This document shows, piece by piece, positions 1 through 7,959 of a stretch of DNA of 64,000 bases. Position 1 is the first letter of the stretch, and each line of letters starts with the position of its first letter. The notes beneath the pieces were generated by a model. It ran no database searches. It worked only from the letters and a program-made list of their open reading frames with translations, and was not told the DNA's origin. The translations under genes were made by a program, and so were the position numbers. The DNA comes from Mycolicibacter sinensis (GTDB lineage: Bacteria; Actinomycetota; Actinomycetes; Mycobacteriales; Mycobacteriaceae). The stretch is taken from contig NZ_LZIN01000075.1 in NCBI RefSeq assembly GCF_001667375.1, forward strand, positions 186,001 to 250,000, read 5' to 3'.

Positions 1-210
1 CATTACCTGCTCGACCGGGCCGGCCCCGCCGCCGTCGTAGGCCTCCGGCGCCCCGACTCCTAGGAGCCCGGAGGTGCCCAGGGCGTCCCAGAGTCGGGTG
101 TCGATGGTGGCGTCGGCATCATAGACGCTGCGGGCGTTGCTTTCCTGGGAGCACACATCTCCCAGCAGGCTGCGCAAGGCCTCGTGTTCGTCGGTGAACT
201 CAAACTTCAT
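1..210 (-). CDS. acyl-CoA dehydrogenase, N-terminal part (cut by window edge)
   Basis: Translating the complement from the ATG at 210 gives an open frame of 70 residues that runs off the left edge. It begins MKFEFTDEHEALRSLL, the usual opening of FadE-type acyl-CoA dehydrogenases, and continues with LWDALGTSGLLGVGAPEAYDGGG, which matches the N-terminal helical domain of that family in order and spacing. The ATG directly follows the TAG stop of the upstream dehydrogenase (211-213), so the two are almost certainly co-transcribed and translationally coupled. Mycobacterial dehydrogenases of this kind often work as heteromers of two unlike subunits, so this may be the partner of the 211-1458 protein. 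The active-site half lies outside the window. Confidence 0.8.
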   Translation of the reverse strand, partial: MKFEFTDEHEALRSLLGDVCSQESNARSVYDADATIDTRLWDALGTSGLLGVGAPEAYDGGGAGPVEQVM

Positions 211-1458
211 CTATGCATCGGCCCAAGGGTCTCGGGGCTGGCCCAGAATGCGCTCTGCCAGCACGTTGCGTTGTATTTCGGAGGTGCCACCGCCGATGGT
301 GGACGCGCGGGTGCGTAGCCAGCCGAGCGCCCACTTGCCCTTGTTAGGCGCATCGTCGGCACCGCGGTCGAGGATGGCGAATTCGCCGCCCAAGTCGAGG
401 GCGAGCTCATGTAGATGCTGCTCGACGTGCTGGCCGAATAGCTTCGACATCGAGCCTTCGGGCCCGGGCTCGCGGCCGGTCAACACCTTGGCCAGGTTGC
501 GCATGCCGTTGAGCCGCACCAGTTCGACGTCGATCCATCCCTGGGCGAGGCGGTCACGCAGATGCGGGTCGTCGGCGGCACGCACACCGAACGGGTCGGG
601 CGTCTTGGCCATCGAAATCGCCTTGCGCAGCGTGGCGGTCAGCGCCATCTGCTGGCCCATGAACAAGATCGCCCGTTCGTTGGCCAGCGTGGTGCGGGTG
701 ACGTTCCAGCCGTCGTTCAGTCGGCCGACAACGTTGGTCAGCGGTACCCGGACCTCGTCCAGGAACACCTCGTTGAACTCGGCATCGCCGGAGATCTGGC
801 GGATCGGTCGCACGTCGACACCGGCGGTGCGCATCGGTACCAGAACGAAGCTGATGCCCTCGCGTTTGGGGGCGTTGGGATCGGTGCGCACCAGCGCGAA
901 CATCCAGTCAGCGACCTGGGCGCCGGAGGTCCAGATCTTCTGACCGGAGACCACCAGTTCATCGCCATCGACCTCGCCGCGGGTGCGTAGCGAGGCCAGG
1001 TCCGAGCCCGCATCGGGCTCGGAGAATCCTTGACACCATACTTCGCTGCCGTCGAGCATCGGGGGCAGGAATCGCTGCTGCTGTTCAGGAGTGCCGTGAG
1101 CAATCAGGGTGGGGCCGCAGAGGTTGAGACCGATGCGGCCGGCCAACGGTGGTACCCGCCGTTCGGCCGAAAGCAGGTAGAAGAGCAGTTGCTGTCGCGC
1201 GGTGGCCGAGCGGCCACCGAACTCCGGGGGCCAGTGGATGGCTGCCCAGCGCCCCTCCGACATTCGCGCCTGCCACTTGCGGGCCACAGCGTGTTTGTCG
1301 GCAGCGGACGTCGCGGTCGCGTAATCGGCATGAATGGCCGGGAGATTGGCGTCCAGCCAGCTCGACCATTCCGCGCCGAAGCCGGCATCGGTCTCGGACA
1401 GGTCGATGTCGAGTTCGTCGAGTCCGGCGGGGGAGGGTGCCGTGGCGTCATGCTGCAC
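211..1458 (-). CDS. acyl-CoA dehydrogenase (FadE family)
   Basis: A 415-residue flavoprotein that would introduce an alpha,beta double bond into an acyl-CoA. Visible family motifs are the FAD/substrate-binding segment SEPDAGSDLASL near the middle, the following WTSGAQVADW, and the C-terminal GGGTSEIQRNVLAERILG block that contacts FAD. Length is normal. The start is GTG at 1458; no Shine-Dalgarno is visible, but TATAGT (complement of 1465-1470) lies only six bases upstream, which fits a leaderless mRNA. The AACCTGGTT operator at 1470-1478 overlaps that element. The gene is divergent from the small dehydrogenase at 1513, a common arrangement for the alpha/beta subunits of heteromeric mycobacterial FadE enzymes. 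Substrate is not readable from sequence. Confidence 0.9.
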   Translation of the reverse strand: MQHDATAPSPAGLDELDIDLSETDAGFGAEWSSWLDANLPAIHADYATATSAADKHAVARKWQARMSEGRWAAIHWPPEFGGRSATARQQLLFYLLSAERRVPPLAGRIGLNLCGPTLIAHGTPEQQQRFLPPMLDGSEVWCQGFSEPDAGSDLASLRTRGEVDGDELVVSGQKIWTSGAQVADWMFALVRTDPNAPKREGISFVLVPMRTAGVDVRPIRQISGDAEFNEVFLDEVRVPLTNVVGRLNDGWNVTRTTLANERAILFMGQQMALTATLRKAISMAKTPDPFGVRAADDPHLRDRLAQGWIDVELVRLNGMRNLAKVLTGREPGPEGSMSKLFGQHVEQHLHELALDLGGEFAILDRGADDAPNKGKWALGWLRTRASTIGGGTSEIQRNVLAERILGQPRDPWADA

Positions 1459-1468
1459 AGAAATACTA

Positions 1469-1479
1469 TAACCTGGTTG
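1469..1479. promoter_or_regulatory. regulon operator, copy 1 (core 1470-1478)
   Basis: TAACCTGGTTG lies between the divergent dehydrogenase genes and overlaps a TATAGT -10-like element of the minus-strand gene. It is one of about thirteen copies of AACC-N-GGTT in this window, each just upstream of a gene or operon. Confidence 0.65.
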
Positions 1480-1512
1480 TTTAATTGTTCGTTTAGCGGG
1501 TCGGAGTGAGCG

Positions 1513-2493
1513 TTGTTCGATGAACGTTGGCCGGAAGAGGCCGAGGAACTCGCGGATGCACTGGACGGCATCCTGGTCAAGTACTGCTCGCCCGATGCGC
1601 TCAGGGCGATGGAATCCGACGGGTCCGAGTCGACCGAACGTCGCGATGAACTCGATAAGGCATTGCGGGAGTTCGGGTTGCGGGAGTTGCCCGCCGAGTC
1701 CTACCTGTTGACCCGGGCGTCGGTATGCCTCGGTGCCCGGCTTGCTCCGATCTCATTCGTCTCGTCGACGCCGGCGCGGGTGGTGCTCGGCGAAGTTGAT
1801 GTGGCCAATGGCGTTGATCGGACGACGGTTCCGGCCGGCTTACCGCGAATCGCGGTGGCCGCCGGAGCGCGGATCGCCATCGGCGAGGCGTCGAACGCCG
1901 TGCGGCGCAGCGCCGGCGGAGAACTCGTGGTGATGGTCGGTGAGATCGCCGGTGCAGAGGTGGACGGGGACCTCGATGCCGTGCGCTCCTGGGGGTTCCT
2001 GCTCGAAGCTGCGCAGTTGGTCGGGGCTGCGCAGGCGCTGATCCATTACGGCGTGGGTTATGTGTCCCAACGGCGCCAGTTCGGTGTCCCGATCGGCAGC
2101 TTCCAGGGGGTGGCTCATCCGCTTGCCGAGGCCGCGACCGCGGTACAAGCTGCTGATCTGCTGACCCGGCATGCCGCCTATCTAGCCGATTGTGATGGCG
2201 CGGTCCCGTTGTTTGCAGCTGCGATGGCGGCGGCCAAGGCGCGGTCGTCCTCGCGCCAGGCTGCCAGCACGGTGCACCAAGCATTGGGCGGCTACGGGTT
2301 CACCGTTGAGGCGGATTGCCAACTGTATTCCCGTCGGATTCGTGCCTGGACCGCGGCAATGGCCGACCCGATGCCGACATTGGGCGCCCTGGCTCGAACA
2401 TTGGCCGACCCGGCGTCCCGTTCGGAAGTCCCTGACGTGTGGCAGTTCAATCGTGGATTCGCGCTCCCGCGTTGGGCCCGGGAGACGCGCTGA
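1513..2493 (+). CDS. acyl-CoA dehydrogenase, short subunit type
   Basis: A 326-residue protein with the C-terminal helical half of an acyl-CoA dehydrogenase clearly visible: QRRQFGVPIGSFQGVAHPLAEAA at about 190-215 and the LGGYGFTVEADCQLYSRRIRAW block. The N-terminal and beta-barrel parts are short and poorly conserved, as in the smaller subunits of heteromeric mycobacterial FadE pairs, which bind FAD jointly with the large subunit. The TTG start at 1513 is chosen because an in-frame TGA at 1507-1509 blocks any extension and GGAG at 1503-1506 is well spaced. It is divergent from the 211-1458 gene and shares its operator region. A decayed copy of this gene's last codons lies at about 7060-7190. 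Confidence 0.8.
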   Translation: MFDERWPEEAEELADALDGILVKYCSPDALRAMESDGSESTERRDELDKALREFGLRELPAESYLLTRASVCLGARLAPISFVSSTPARVVLGEVDVANGVDRTTVPAGLPRIAVAAGARIAIGEASNAVRRSAGGELVVMVGEIAGAEVDGDLDAVRSWGFLLEAAQLVGAAQALIHYGVGYVSQRRQFGVPIGSFQGVAHPLAEAATAVQAADLLTRHAAYLADCDGAVPLFAAAMAAAKARSSSRQAASTVHQALGGYGFTVEADCQLYSRRIRAWTAAMADPMPTLGALARTLADPASRSEVPDVWQFNRGFALPRWARETR

Positions 2494-2520
2494 CTCGAAG
2501 CGGCATGGAACAATTCCGGC

Positions 2521-3135
2521 GTGACGGTACGTCGGACGTCAAGCGCAGGTCGGGGCCGACCGCGTGATCCCGACATGGACGCGAGGGTTCTGGACGCCGC
2601 TTTGCGCGTGTACGCCGCGCACGGCAAGGCCGGCTTCACCGTCGATCTGGTAGCCAAGACCGCCGGCTGCAGTCGACCTGCGGTGTATGCGCGTTGGCCC
2701 ACAAAGGAAGCCTTGCTGCTGGCCGCCGTTCGGTCCTTCGATGCCGGTCTCGAGGTGGCCGACGAGGGCAGCGCGCGCGATCAGCTGGTCTCTGTGACTC
2801 GGCAGATGCTCGAAGGCTTCTCCAGCGTGCACGGCATGGCGACGTTCCGGATCGTGCTCGACAGTCGCGACGACCAAGTCTTGCGGCGGGAATGGGAGAA
2901 GATCAACACCGTTCGGCTGCGGAGCGCTACCGAGGTACTCGAACGTGGAGTGGCGCGAGGGGAGTGGCGTGCCGATGTCGCGTCGACCGAGTTCCTGCGC
3001 AGTTTGACCGGCGCGACCATGCTTCAGGGCATCTATACCCACATGTCGTTCCCGGAGCGGTTGACCGACGCCGGGACCGAGGCTCGTCGGCTTGTCGACT
3101 TCCTTTTGGACGGAAGGCTACTCGAGGCCGACTGA
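2521..3135 (+). CDS. TetR-family transcriptional regulator
   Basis: A 204-residue TetR-type repressor. Residues about 17-65 form the HTH: GRPRDPDMDARVLDAALRVY, then FTVDLVAKTAGCSRPAVYARWPTKEALL, the classical TetR recognition-helix pattern. The rest is the helical ligand-binding domain, with no identifiable ligand. It starts with GTG 27 bases after the stop of the dehydrogenase gene, so it is probably in the same operon. A 23-base palindrome (3184-3206) between it and L1 is a candidate operator, so it may control the L1-F1 pair downstream. It is also one of three candidates in this window for the regulator that reads the AACC-N-GGTT sites. A decayed copy of its first codons lies at about 7210-7285. 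Confidence 0.88.
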   Translation: MTVRRTSSAGRGRPRDPDMDARVLDAALRVYAAHGKAGFTVDLVAKTAGCSRPAVYARWPTKEALLLAAVRSFDAGLEVADEGSARDQLVSVTRQMLEGFSSVHGMATFRIVLDSRDDQVLRREWEKINTVRLRSATEVLERGVARGEWRADVASTEFLRSLTGATMLQGIYTHMSFPERLTDAGTEARRLVDFLLDGRLLEAD

Positions 3136-3183
3136 GGCCCTCTTGCTGCTTGCTGGATTGCGGTGTAGCTTCAGGACAACCAA

Positions 3184-3206
3184 TTAACTGCAATCAATGT
3201 AGTTAA
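3184..3206. promoter_or_regulatory. 23-bp palindrome upstream of L1-F1, candidate TetR operator
   Basis: An inverted repeat with arms TTAACTGCAAT and AATGTAGTTAA around a central C; 9 of 11 arm positions pair. It lies 53 bases before the L1 start and 48 after the TetR stop. Its sequence differs from the AACC-N-GGTT sites, so it implies separate control of the L1-F1 unit. Confidence 0.5.
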
Positions 3207-3258
3207 ATATTCTGACTGGGCCGCGGAGCGTTCCCAGTCCCGTAAGAGGACGTCGCCG

Positions 3259-4263
3259 ATGACGCAAGACTTCCCCCGTCGTGCAGATTTCGATCACCAG
3301 CCACTGGTCGGCTTCTTCCGTCCGGAAGCTGACCAGCACCTGTTGCACAAGTCGTACTTCGGCCTGCCGCTGGAGGGCACCTACTTCTACGGGATCATGC
3401 GCACCGAAGAAAATGAGGAATTCGCTTTCATCCGTAAAGCCATCACCTATACCACCCGCGACATTTCGATCATGGCGGCCGAAGACACCGGCCTGCGCGT
3501 GCACGCGACCAGTGCCCAGGGCGCCAAGGGGTGCAAGGTCGAACGCGGCTACGTCGACGGCCGGGAGACATTCGCGGGTGGCTCGTCGCGTGGCGCGAAT
3601 TTCGAAGTGCAACTAGGGGATCAGGATTTCCTGTGGCGGGAGCAGGGCTCGGAGGATGCTCTGTTGGCAATCAGCGGAACACTGGCTGCCCCCGGCTTCC
3701 AAGTCTACGTGCCCTGGCGTACCGCGGAGGGCGAAGGCGGAGAACTCGGTGAGTCGGGTGCGTGCTTCTACACGTCGACGCCGTATCTGGCGGAGGGCAC
3801 GATGCTCGGTAAGCGGGTCATCGGCTTCTTCGCGGTCGATCACAGCTACCTGCCCAACGGTGTCGGCTGGAACAACAGTGCCATCTGGATGCGTCTGCAG
3901 GGCGGGTGGAATGTTTTCGCCAATGAGTACGAGGACGGCTCGATCGAGTGGGGCCACATGAGCATCGGTGCCGACCGCTTCCGGTTTGTCGCGGTATCCT
4001 CGGCCAACTCGGTGCTGGTGAATTCGCCTTCGGTGCAGGAGAAGATCGAGTGGCGCGACGAGGAGTTCGTCGACCGGATCACCTTCGATGTCGGCGACGG
4101 CCAGCCTTGGGAATTCGTCACCGACCCCAACGGCAAGATGCTCGATTTCTCGGCCGCCCGTCCGGGATGGTCGGGTCACACCGGCGTCATCCGGCGGATT
4201 GGCGAGACCCGGAAACTCAAGCGGCACTGGGCCTGGCAGGAAGTCTTCCCCGCCCGGGTCTGA
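3259..4263 (+). CDS. L1: conserved beta-rich protein of unknown function (family with four members here)
   Basis: A 334-residue soluble protein with no signal peptide or membrane segment. I do not recognise its function. It is rich in Gly, Trp, Tyr and Asp and has an alternating pattern suggesting a beta-barrel; length and texture recall double-lipocalin families such as AttH/CrtC, but I cannot confirm that. It is paralogous to the proteins at 49933, 56993 and 60321. All share a central block, here residues about 190-233, of the form F-x-x-D-[HQ]-x-Y-[LW]-P-x-G-x-x-W, then E-[YF]-x-D-G-x-[IV]-E-[WM]-G-[HQ], and all end with an R-x-G-E/D-x-R segment before an aromatic-rich tail. The conserved Asp, Glu and His would suit catalysis or ligand binding. 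A Shine-Dalgarno (AAGAGGA) precedes the ATG. F1 follows after 35 bases, so the pair is probably one mRNA. Confidence 0.75.
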   Translation: MTQDFPRRADFDHQPLVGFFRPEADQHLLHKSYFGLPLEGTYFYGIMRTEENEEFAFIRKAITYTTRDISIMAAEDTGLRVHATSAQGAKGCKVERGYVDGRETFAGGSSRGANFEVQLGDQDFLWREQGSEDALLAISGTLAAPGFQVYVPWRTAEGEGGELGESGACFYTSTPYLAEGTMLGKRVIGFFAVDHSYLPNGVGWNNSAIWMRLQGGWNVFANEYEDGSIEWGHMSIGADRFRFVAVSSANSVLVNSPSVQEKIEWRDEEFVDRITFDVGDGQPWEFVTDPNGKMLDFSAARPGWSGHTGVIRRIGETRKLKRHWAWQEVFPARV

Positions 4264-4298
4264 TACCCATATCGAACCACGCATTCAGAGGAATTTTC

Positions 4299-6911
4299 AT
4301 GCGAATACTTGTCACCGGGGCCAGTGGGGTCTTCGGTCGGGTCATCTGCCGTGACCTGGTGCGCCAGGGGGCCGATGTGGTGGCCCTGGCGCGCCGAACC
4401 GTCGACATTCCGGGGGTGGTCTCCATCAGCGGCGATATCCGGGATGCCGGGGCCGTTGAGGGAGCCATGCAGGGCTGTGAGCGCGTGGTGCACCTGGCCT
4501 TCCTGCTCGCACCGTTGCGCTCGGCGACGGGCGTGGAGGACATCAACCTCGGTGGAATGCGAAACGTACTGCGTGCCATGGAATCCACGGGTGCCAATCA
4601 CCTGGTCTTCACTTCTTCGACATTGGCCTACGGCCCCTGGCCGGACAACCCGGATGTCATTCCCGAAAGGCACCCGCTGCGGCCGCACCCGGACGTGCTG
4701 TACGCGCGCCATAAGGCACAGTGTGAGGAGCTCATCGCACAATCCGGCATTCCGTCGGTGATCACCCGCACCTGCGTGGTGGCCGGTCGGGACATGGACA
4801 ATTACGAGTTCCGGTTCCTAGCCCACCCACTGCTGGTTGCACCGACCGGTGAGATGCGACCTTGGCAGTTTCTGCACACTGACGACGTCGGACGGTTCCA
4901 CTCCCAAGCCGCGCTCGGGGACCGCACCGGCATCGTCAATGTCGGGCCCCTGGACACCGGTATCAGTATCGACGAGATCGCGGAGGTCCTCGGTAAGCCA
5001 TTGATCCGGCTCCCGTTTTCGGTGCTGCGCTCGGGGGCCGGAGCAGCGTGGCGGGCGGATCTGCTCGAACTCAGTCCGGCGGACCTCGATGGTTTCCGCT
5101 ATATGCCGACGCTCGACACCACGCGGATGGCCAGTGAGTGGGGCTACACGCCGGTGTATGACTCGCGGTCGGCGTTGGCCGACGCGCGGGCCGGCGTTCG
5201 GGCGGTGACCTATCTCGGAACCGCGAGGATTCCCACCCCATGGCGTACTCCCGTGCCTGACCATCAGTGGACGCGCGACCACCTTCCGCCGCAAGAACAT
5301 CGCATCGACCCGGCGCCGGCCGGGCTGCGCGGTGAATTCGACGACTACATCGATGATCGCTATCCGACATTGACGACGGCGAACGTGGGGGAGGCATTCG
5401 GCGGCACCCTCACCCCGATGTCACTGCTGGTCGGCCGCGACGCGTTGCGGTTGGCGGGTGCCATCCAGGTCGAAGTGCTCGGGATGCGTGACGCCGATGT
5501 CATCGCCGCCCAACGCACGTTGAGCATCGCCTCGGTCGGGCATCGGTTGTACACCAACCTCTCGGTGGTACACGCCATGGCGGCGGCGATGCCGGGCACC
5601 AATGCTCGGGAGGTAGACGAGCACATCCTTGGCATTGCTCACGTTCCGGAGGCATCCAAGGAGCGCGTGTCGATGCTGACCTCTCTACGCTCGGCATTGG
5701 GCTTTCCCAACGCGGTCATGCGCATGGCAGGCAGCGGACGCCGAATCGCTGCCGTCGACGAGCGGCTGAGCGTCATGAATGTCTGTGCGGACCTGCCGGT
5801 GCTGAACGGCAATGCGTTGTTGACGCTGGTCGATTCGATACGTGAACTGACGCTCGACTCCTGGGCGTACAGCACGATGACCAACCTCGTCGCCTCGGCA
5901 GCACAGGCGCTGGTCCGCAAAGTTGCACCCGATCTTGGCCTGGATGCAATGCGCGGCGGGACAACGGGCTTGGCCAGTGCCTCGCTGCTTGCCGGCGTAC
6001 GTCACCTGGTCGATCTAGCGCGGGCACAGCCACGTGCCGCGAGGTTGCTGCGTGACGAACCGTCAGATGACCTCATCAAGCGGCTCGATGATGTCGATCC
6101 GATGTTCGCCAGGGCGTTCTGGAAGTTGATCGCCGAGGCCGGCCATCGAGGACCCGGTGAAACCGAGCTCGCCAACTCGATGTACGGCGATCGTCCGGCT
6201 CAGCTGATCGACGTGGTCCGGATGGCACTCGACGTTCCCCCCGTCAGTGCGGCGGCGACGCCGGCACTGTCCGGCGCGTCGAAACGCGCAGTCGGCGCGC
6301 TCAATGCCGCAGTGCGCCGCCGCGAGCGTTCCAAGGATGTTGCCATGCGCAGCACCCATCTGTTGCGGCGCGCTCTTCGCGAGGTGGGACGCCGGCAGGT
6401 CGACGCGGGGGTGTTTGCGGAGATCGGCGATGTGTTCTATCTGACTCCCGAGGAGATCGCGGCTCCCAGACTGTTCGCCGAACGGATCGCCGACCGCCGG
6501 GCTGAGCGGGCTCGCCTGTCCGCACTGCACCTACCGCCGATGTTCACCCGGCACTGGGAACCGCTGAATTCGGTTGCCGCCGAATGTGGCGATGTCCTGC
6601 AGGGCGTAGGCGCCTCGCCGGGCGTCGTGCGCGGGCCGGTCCGTGTGGTGGCGACTCTCGACGAGATCGACGAGTTCGAGCCCGACACCATCCTGGTGGT
6701 CCGGGTCACCGACGTGGGTTGGACACCACTGTTCGGGTGCGTCGCTGCGGTGGTCACCGACGTCGGTGGTCTGCACTCGCACGCGGCGATCGTGGCGCGG
6801 GAATTCGGCGTGCCCTGTGTGGTGGGCACCACCAGCGCAACGTCCGATCTGCACGACGGGGATCTGGTCGAGGTGGACGGAACTCGCGGCACGGTTACCC
6901 GGGTCAGATAG
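4299..6911 (+). CDS. F1: SDR / rifampin-phosphotransferase-like / phosphohistidine swivel fusion
   Basis: 870 residues in three parts. Residues 1 to about 300 are an extended SDR (NAD-dependent epimerase/dehydratase) domain: GASGVFG at 7-13 for nucleotide binding, Ser at 106-107, Tyr135-x3-Lys139. Residues about 350-760 resemble the substrate-binding domain of rifampin phosphotransferase and PEP-synthase-like proteins: the opening TANVGEAFGGTLTPMS and the diagnostic AGHRGPGETELAN. Residues about 770-870 are the swivel domain, with GGLHSHAAIVAREFGVP placing the phospho-accepting His at 828. No ATP-grasp domain is present; the SDR sits where rifampin phosphotransferase has it. The ATG at 4299 is chosen for the AGAGGA Shine-Dalgarno and the SDR motif at residue 3; an in-frame extension back to 3948 only overlaps L1. 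Paralogues are at 47292 and 61344. Function is unknown. Confidence 0.85.
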   Translation: MRILVTGASGVFGRVICRDLVRQGADVVALARRTVDIPGVVSISGDIRDAGAVEGAMQGCERVVHLAFLLAPLRSATGVEDINLGGMRNVLRAMESTGANHLVFTSSTLAYGPWPDNPDVIPERHPLRPHPDVLYARHKAQCEELIAQSGIPSVITRTCVVAGRDMDNYEFRFLAHPLLVAPTGEMRPWQFLHTDDVGRFHSQAALGDRTGIVNVGPLDTGISIDEIAEVLGKPLIRLPFSVLRSGAGAAWRADLLELSPADLDGFRYMPTLDTTRMASEWGYTPVYDSRSALADARAGVRAVTYLGTARIPTPWRTPVPDHQWTRDHLPPQEHRIDPAPAGLRGEFDDYIDDRYPTLTTANVGEAFGGTLTPMSLLVGRDALRLAGAIQVEVLGMRDADVIAAQRTLSIASVGHRLYTNLSVVHAMAAAMPGTNAREVDEHILGIAHVPEASKERVSMLTSLRSALGFPNAVMRMAGSGRRIAAVDERLSVMNVCADLPVLNGNALLTLVDSIRELTLDSWAYSTMTNLVASAAQALVRKVAPDLGLDAMRGGTTGLASASLLAGVRHLVDLARAQPRAARLLRDEPSDDLIKRLDDVDPMFARAFWKLIAEAGHRGPGETELANSMYGDRPAQLIDVVRMALDVPPVSAAATPALSGASKRAVGALNAAVRRRERSKDVAMRSTHLLRRALREVGRRQVDAGVFAEIGDVFYLTPEEIAAPRLFAERIADRRAERARLSALHLPPMFTRHWEPLNSVAAECGDVLQGVGASPGVVRGPVRVVATLDEIDEFEPDTILVVRVTDVGWTPLFGCVAAVVTDVGGLHSHAAIVAREFGVPCVVGTTSATSDLHDGDLVEVDGTRGTVTRVR

Positions 6912-6992
6912 ATGAGTACAGGAAGTGCGCGATAGTCGGTGTATGGCGCTGGGATGTGCCCCGGGGCACTTCTCGACGAATCTGACAGCCAG

Positions 6993-7052
6993 CCCCGCAT
7001 CAGAGGTACTCGGAACCTCCATCGACATTGAGCAGTACACCGTTGACGTATC
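6993..7052 (-). pseudogene. remnant of the 3' end of an SDR gene
   Basis: About 50 bases, from TCAGAGGTACTCGGA to CACCGTTGACGTA, match the last codons of the SDR gene whose stop is at 20349, with only a few mismatches and in the same orientation (encoding ...VNGVLLNVDGGSEYL-stop on the minus strand). There is no upstream reading frame left. It ends abruptly against the next remnant, so this is a mosaic of decayed gene ends. Confidence 0.7.
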
Positions 7053-7059
7053 CCCGAGA

Positions 7060-7285
7060 CGGTATTCCCGTCGGATACGTGCCTGGAAACCGCGGCAATG
7101 GCCGACTCGGCGACACGCGATCAGATTGCTATGGCAGATCGATCGGGGATTCGCATTGCCGCGTTGGGCCATCGAGGCGGGCTGACTCGCGCGGCGTGTG
7201 ACAATGCCCGGGCGTGACGGTACGTCGGAAGCCGAGGTACGGATCGGGGGCGATTGCGTGATTCTGACATTCCCCGGGGTTGCGC
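7060..7285 (+). pseudogene. remnant of an acyl-CoA dehydrogenase/TetR gene junction
   Basis: From GTATTCCCGTCGGAT to the TGACTCG stop region the sequence resembles 2325-2500, the last codons of the short dehydrogenase (peptide YSRRIRAW ... RGFALPRWA). It then continues into GCGTGACGGTACGTCGGA, which matches the start of the TetR gene at 2521. There is an internal deletion of roughly 40-60 bases and then decay after about 7285. The order is the same as in the intact locus, so this is a degenerated duplicate of that junction rather than two separate insertions. Confidence 0.7.
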
Positions 7286-7445
7286 CTCTTGCGTAACGTG
7301 CTCCGATGGATCTCCAGGTGATCAGCAAATTTCAACAGTGGTGCCACCGTCACCGACGGCCAAAACTATCTCAGCAGCAGGTGGAGATGGCGTAGCCAAC
7401 CCTGATGAGAGCTGCGAATCAACAACTCAGAACGCTTGAGGTACT

Positions 7446-7830
7446 TTGCTATGCCATTGTACTGCAACAGTTTTCAGTTTCCTATCCGGCGATAACTATG
7501 GGGAAGGCACAGTCGGCCCAGTCCGCAAGACCCTGTTGCGTAAGGCGCGTGCTCTGACAGGCCCGGATGCGTGGGAGATCGATGACACCGGATTCGTCAA
7601 GGACGGGCACTCTTCGCCATGCGTAGCGCGCCAGTACTCGGGCGATCGACGAGTTGTTCTCCTAAGACCGCATCCCGCCGGTGGTGGCCGTCCACGCCGG
7701 ATTCGGTCACACCACCGCCTAACCCGCCGTCGCCGAGCCTGCAACATTGCCCCACGCCGGGCGTGGACGCCTGGCGACCCCGCGCTACCGCGCACCGCAC
7801 CAGTCGTGTGGGGAGCGAATACGGCATCGT
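7446..7830 (+). pseudogene. IS701-like transposase remnant, frameshifted and internally deleted
   Basis: The first frame reads ...LTGPDAWEIDDTGFVKDG then CVARQYSG, the DDE-transposase block with the first catalytic Asp seen in IS701-family proteins. In another frame the downstream DNA reads DRIPPVVAVHAGFGHTTA, corresponding to the second Asp region (usually VVADAGYGD), where the Asp is replaced by His, and then PHAGRGRLATPRYRAPHQS, matching the conserved GRGRPP-x-PRYR segment. The DNA between the blocks is much too short, so there are deletions plus at least one frameshift. No terminal inverted repeats are recognised. It cannot encode an active transposase. Confidence 0.7.
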
Positions 7831-7959
7831 ATGCAAACTCCAACGCGCACTGACCCATTCGGATCGGCACCCGCCCCTGTGTCACGGCACACTCCCAACC
7901 CGGCGAAGTACTACTTAGCCACCGCATGTGCGTCGCGGGGTGGGTTTCGATCCGTTCTC

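Noticed and set aside
3948..4298. In-frame upstream extension of F1 by 117 codons
   Set aside because: It lies almost wholly within L1 in another frame, while the ATG at 4299 has a good Shine-Dalgarno and starts directly at the SDR nucleotide-binding strand, as in F2 and F3.
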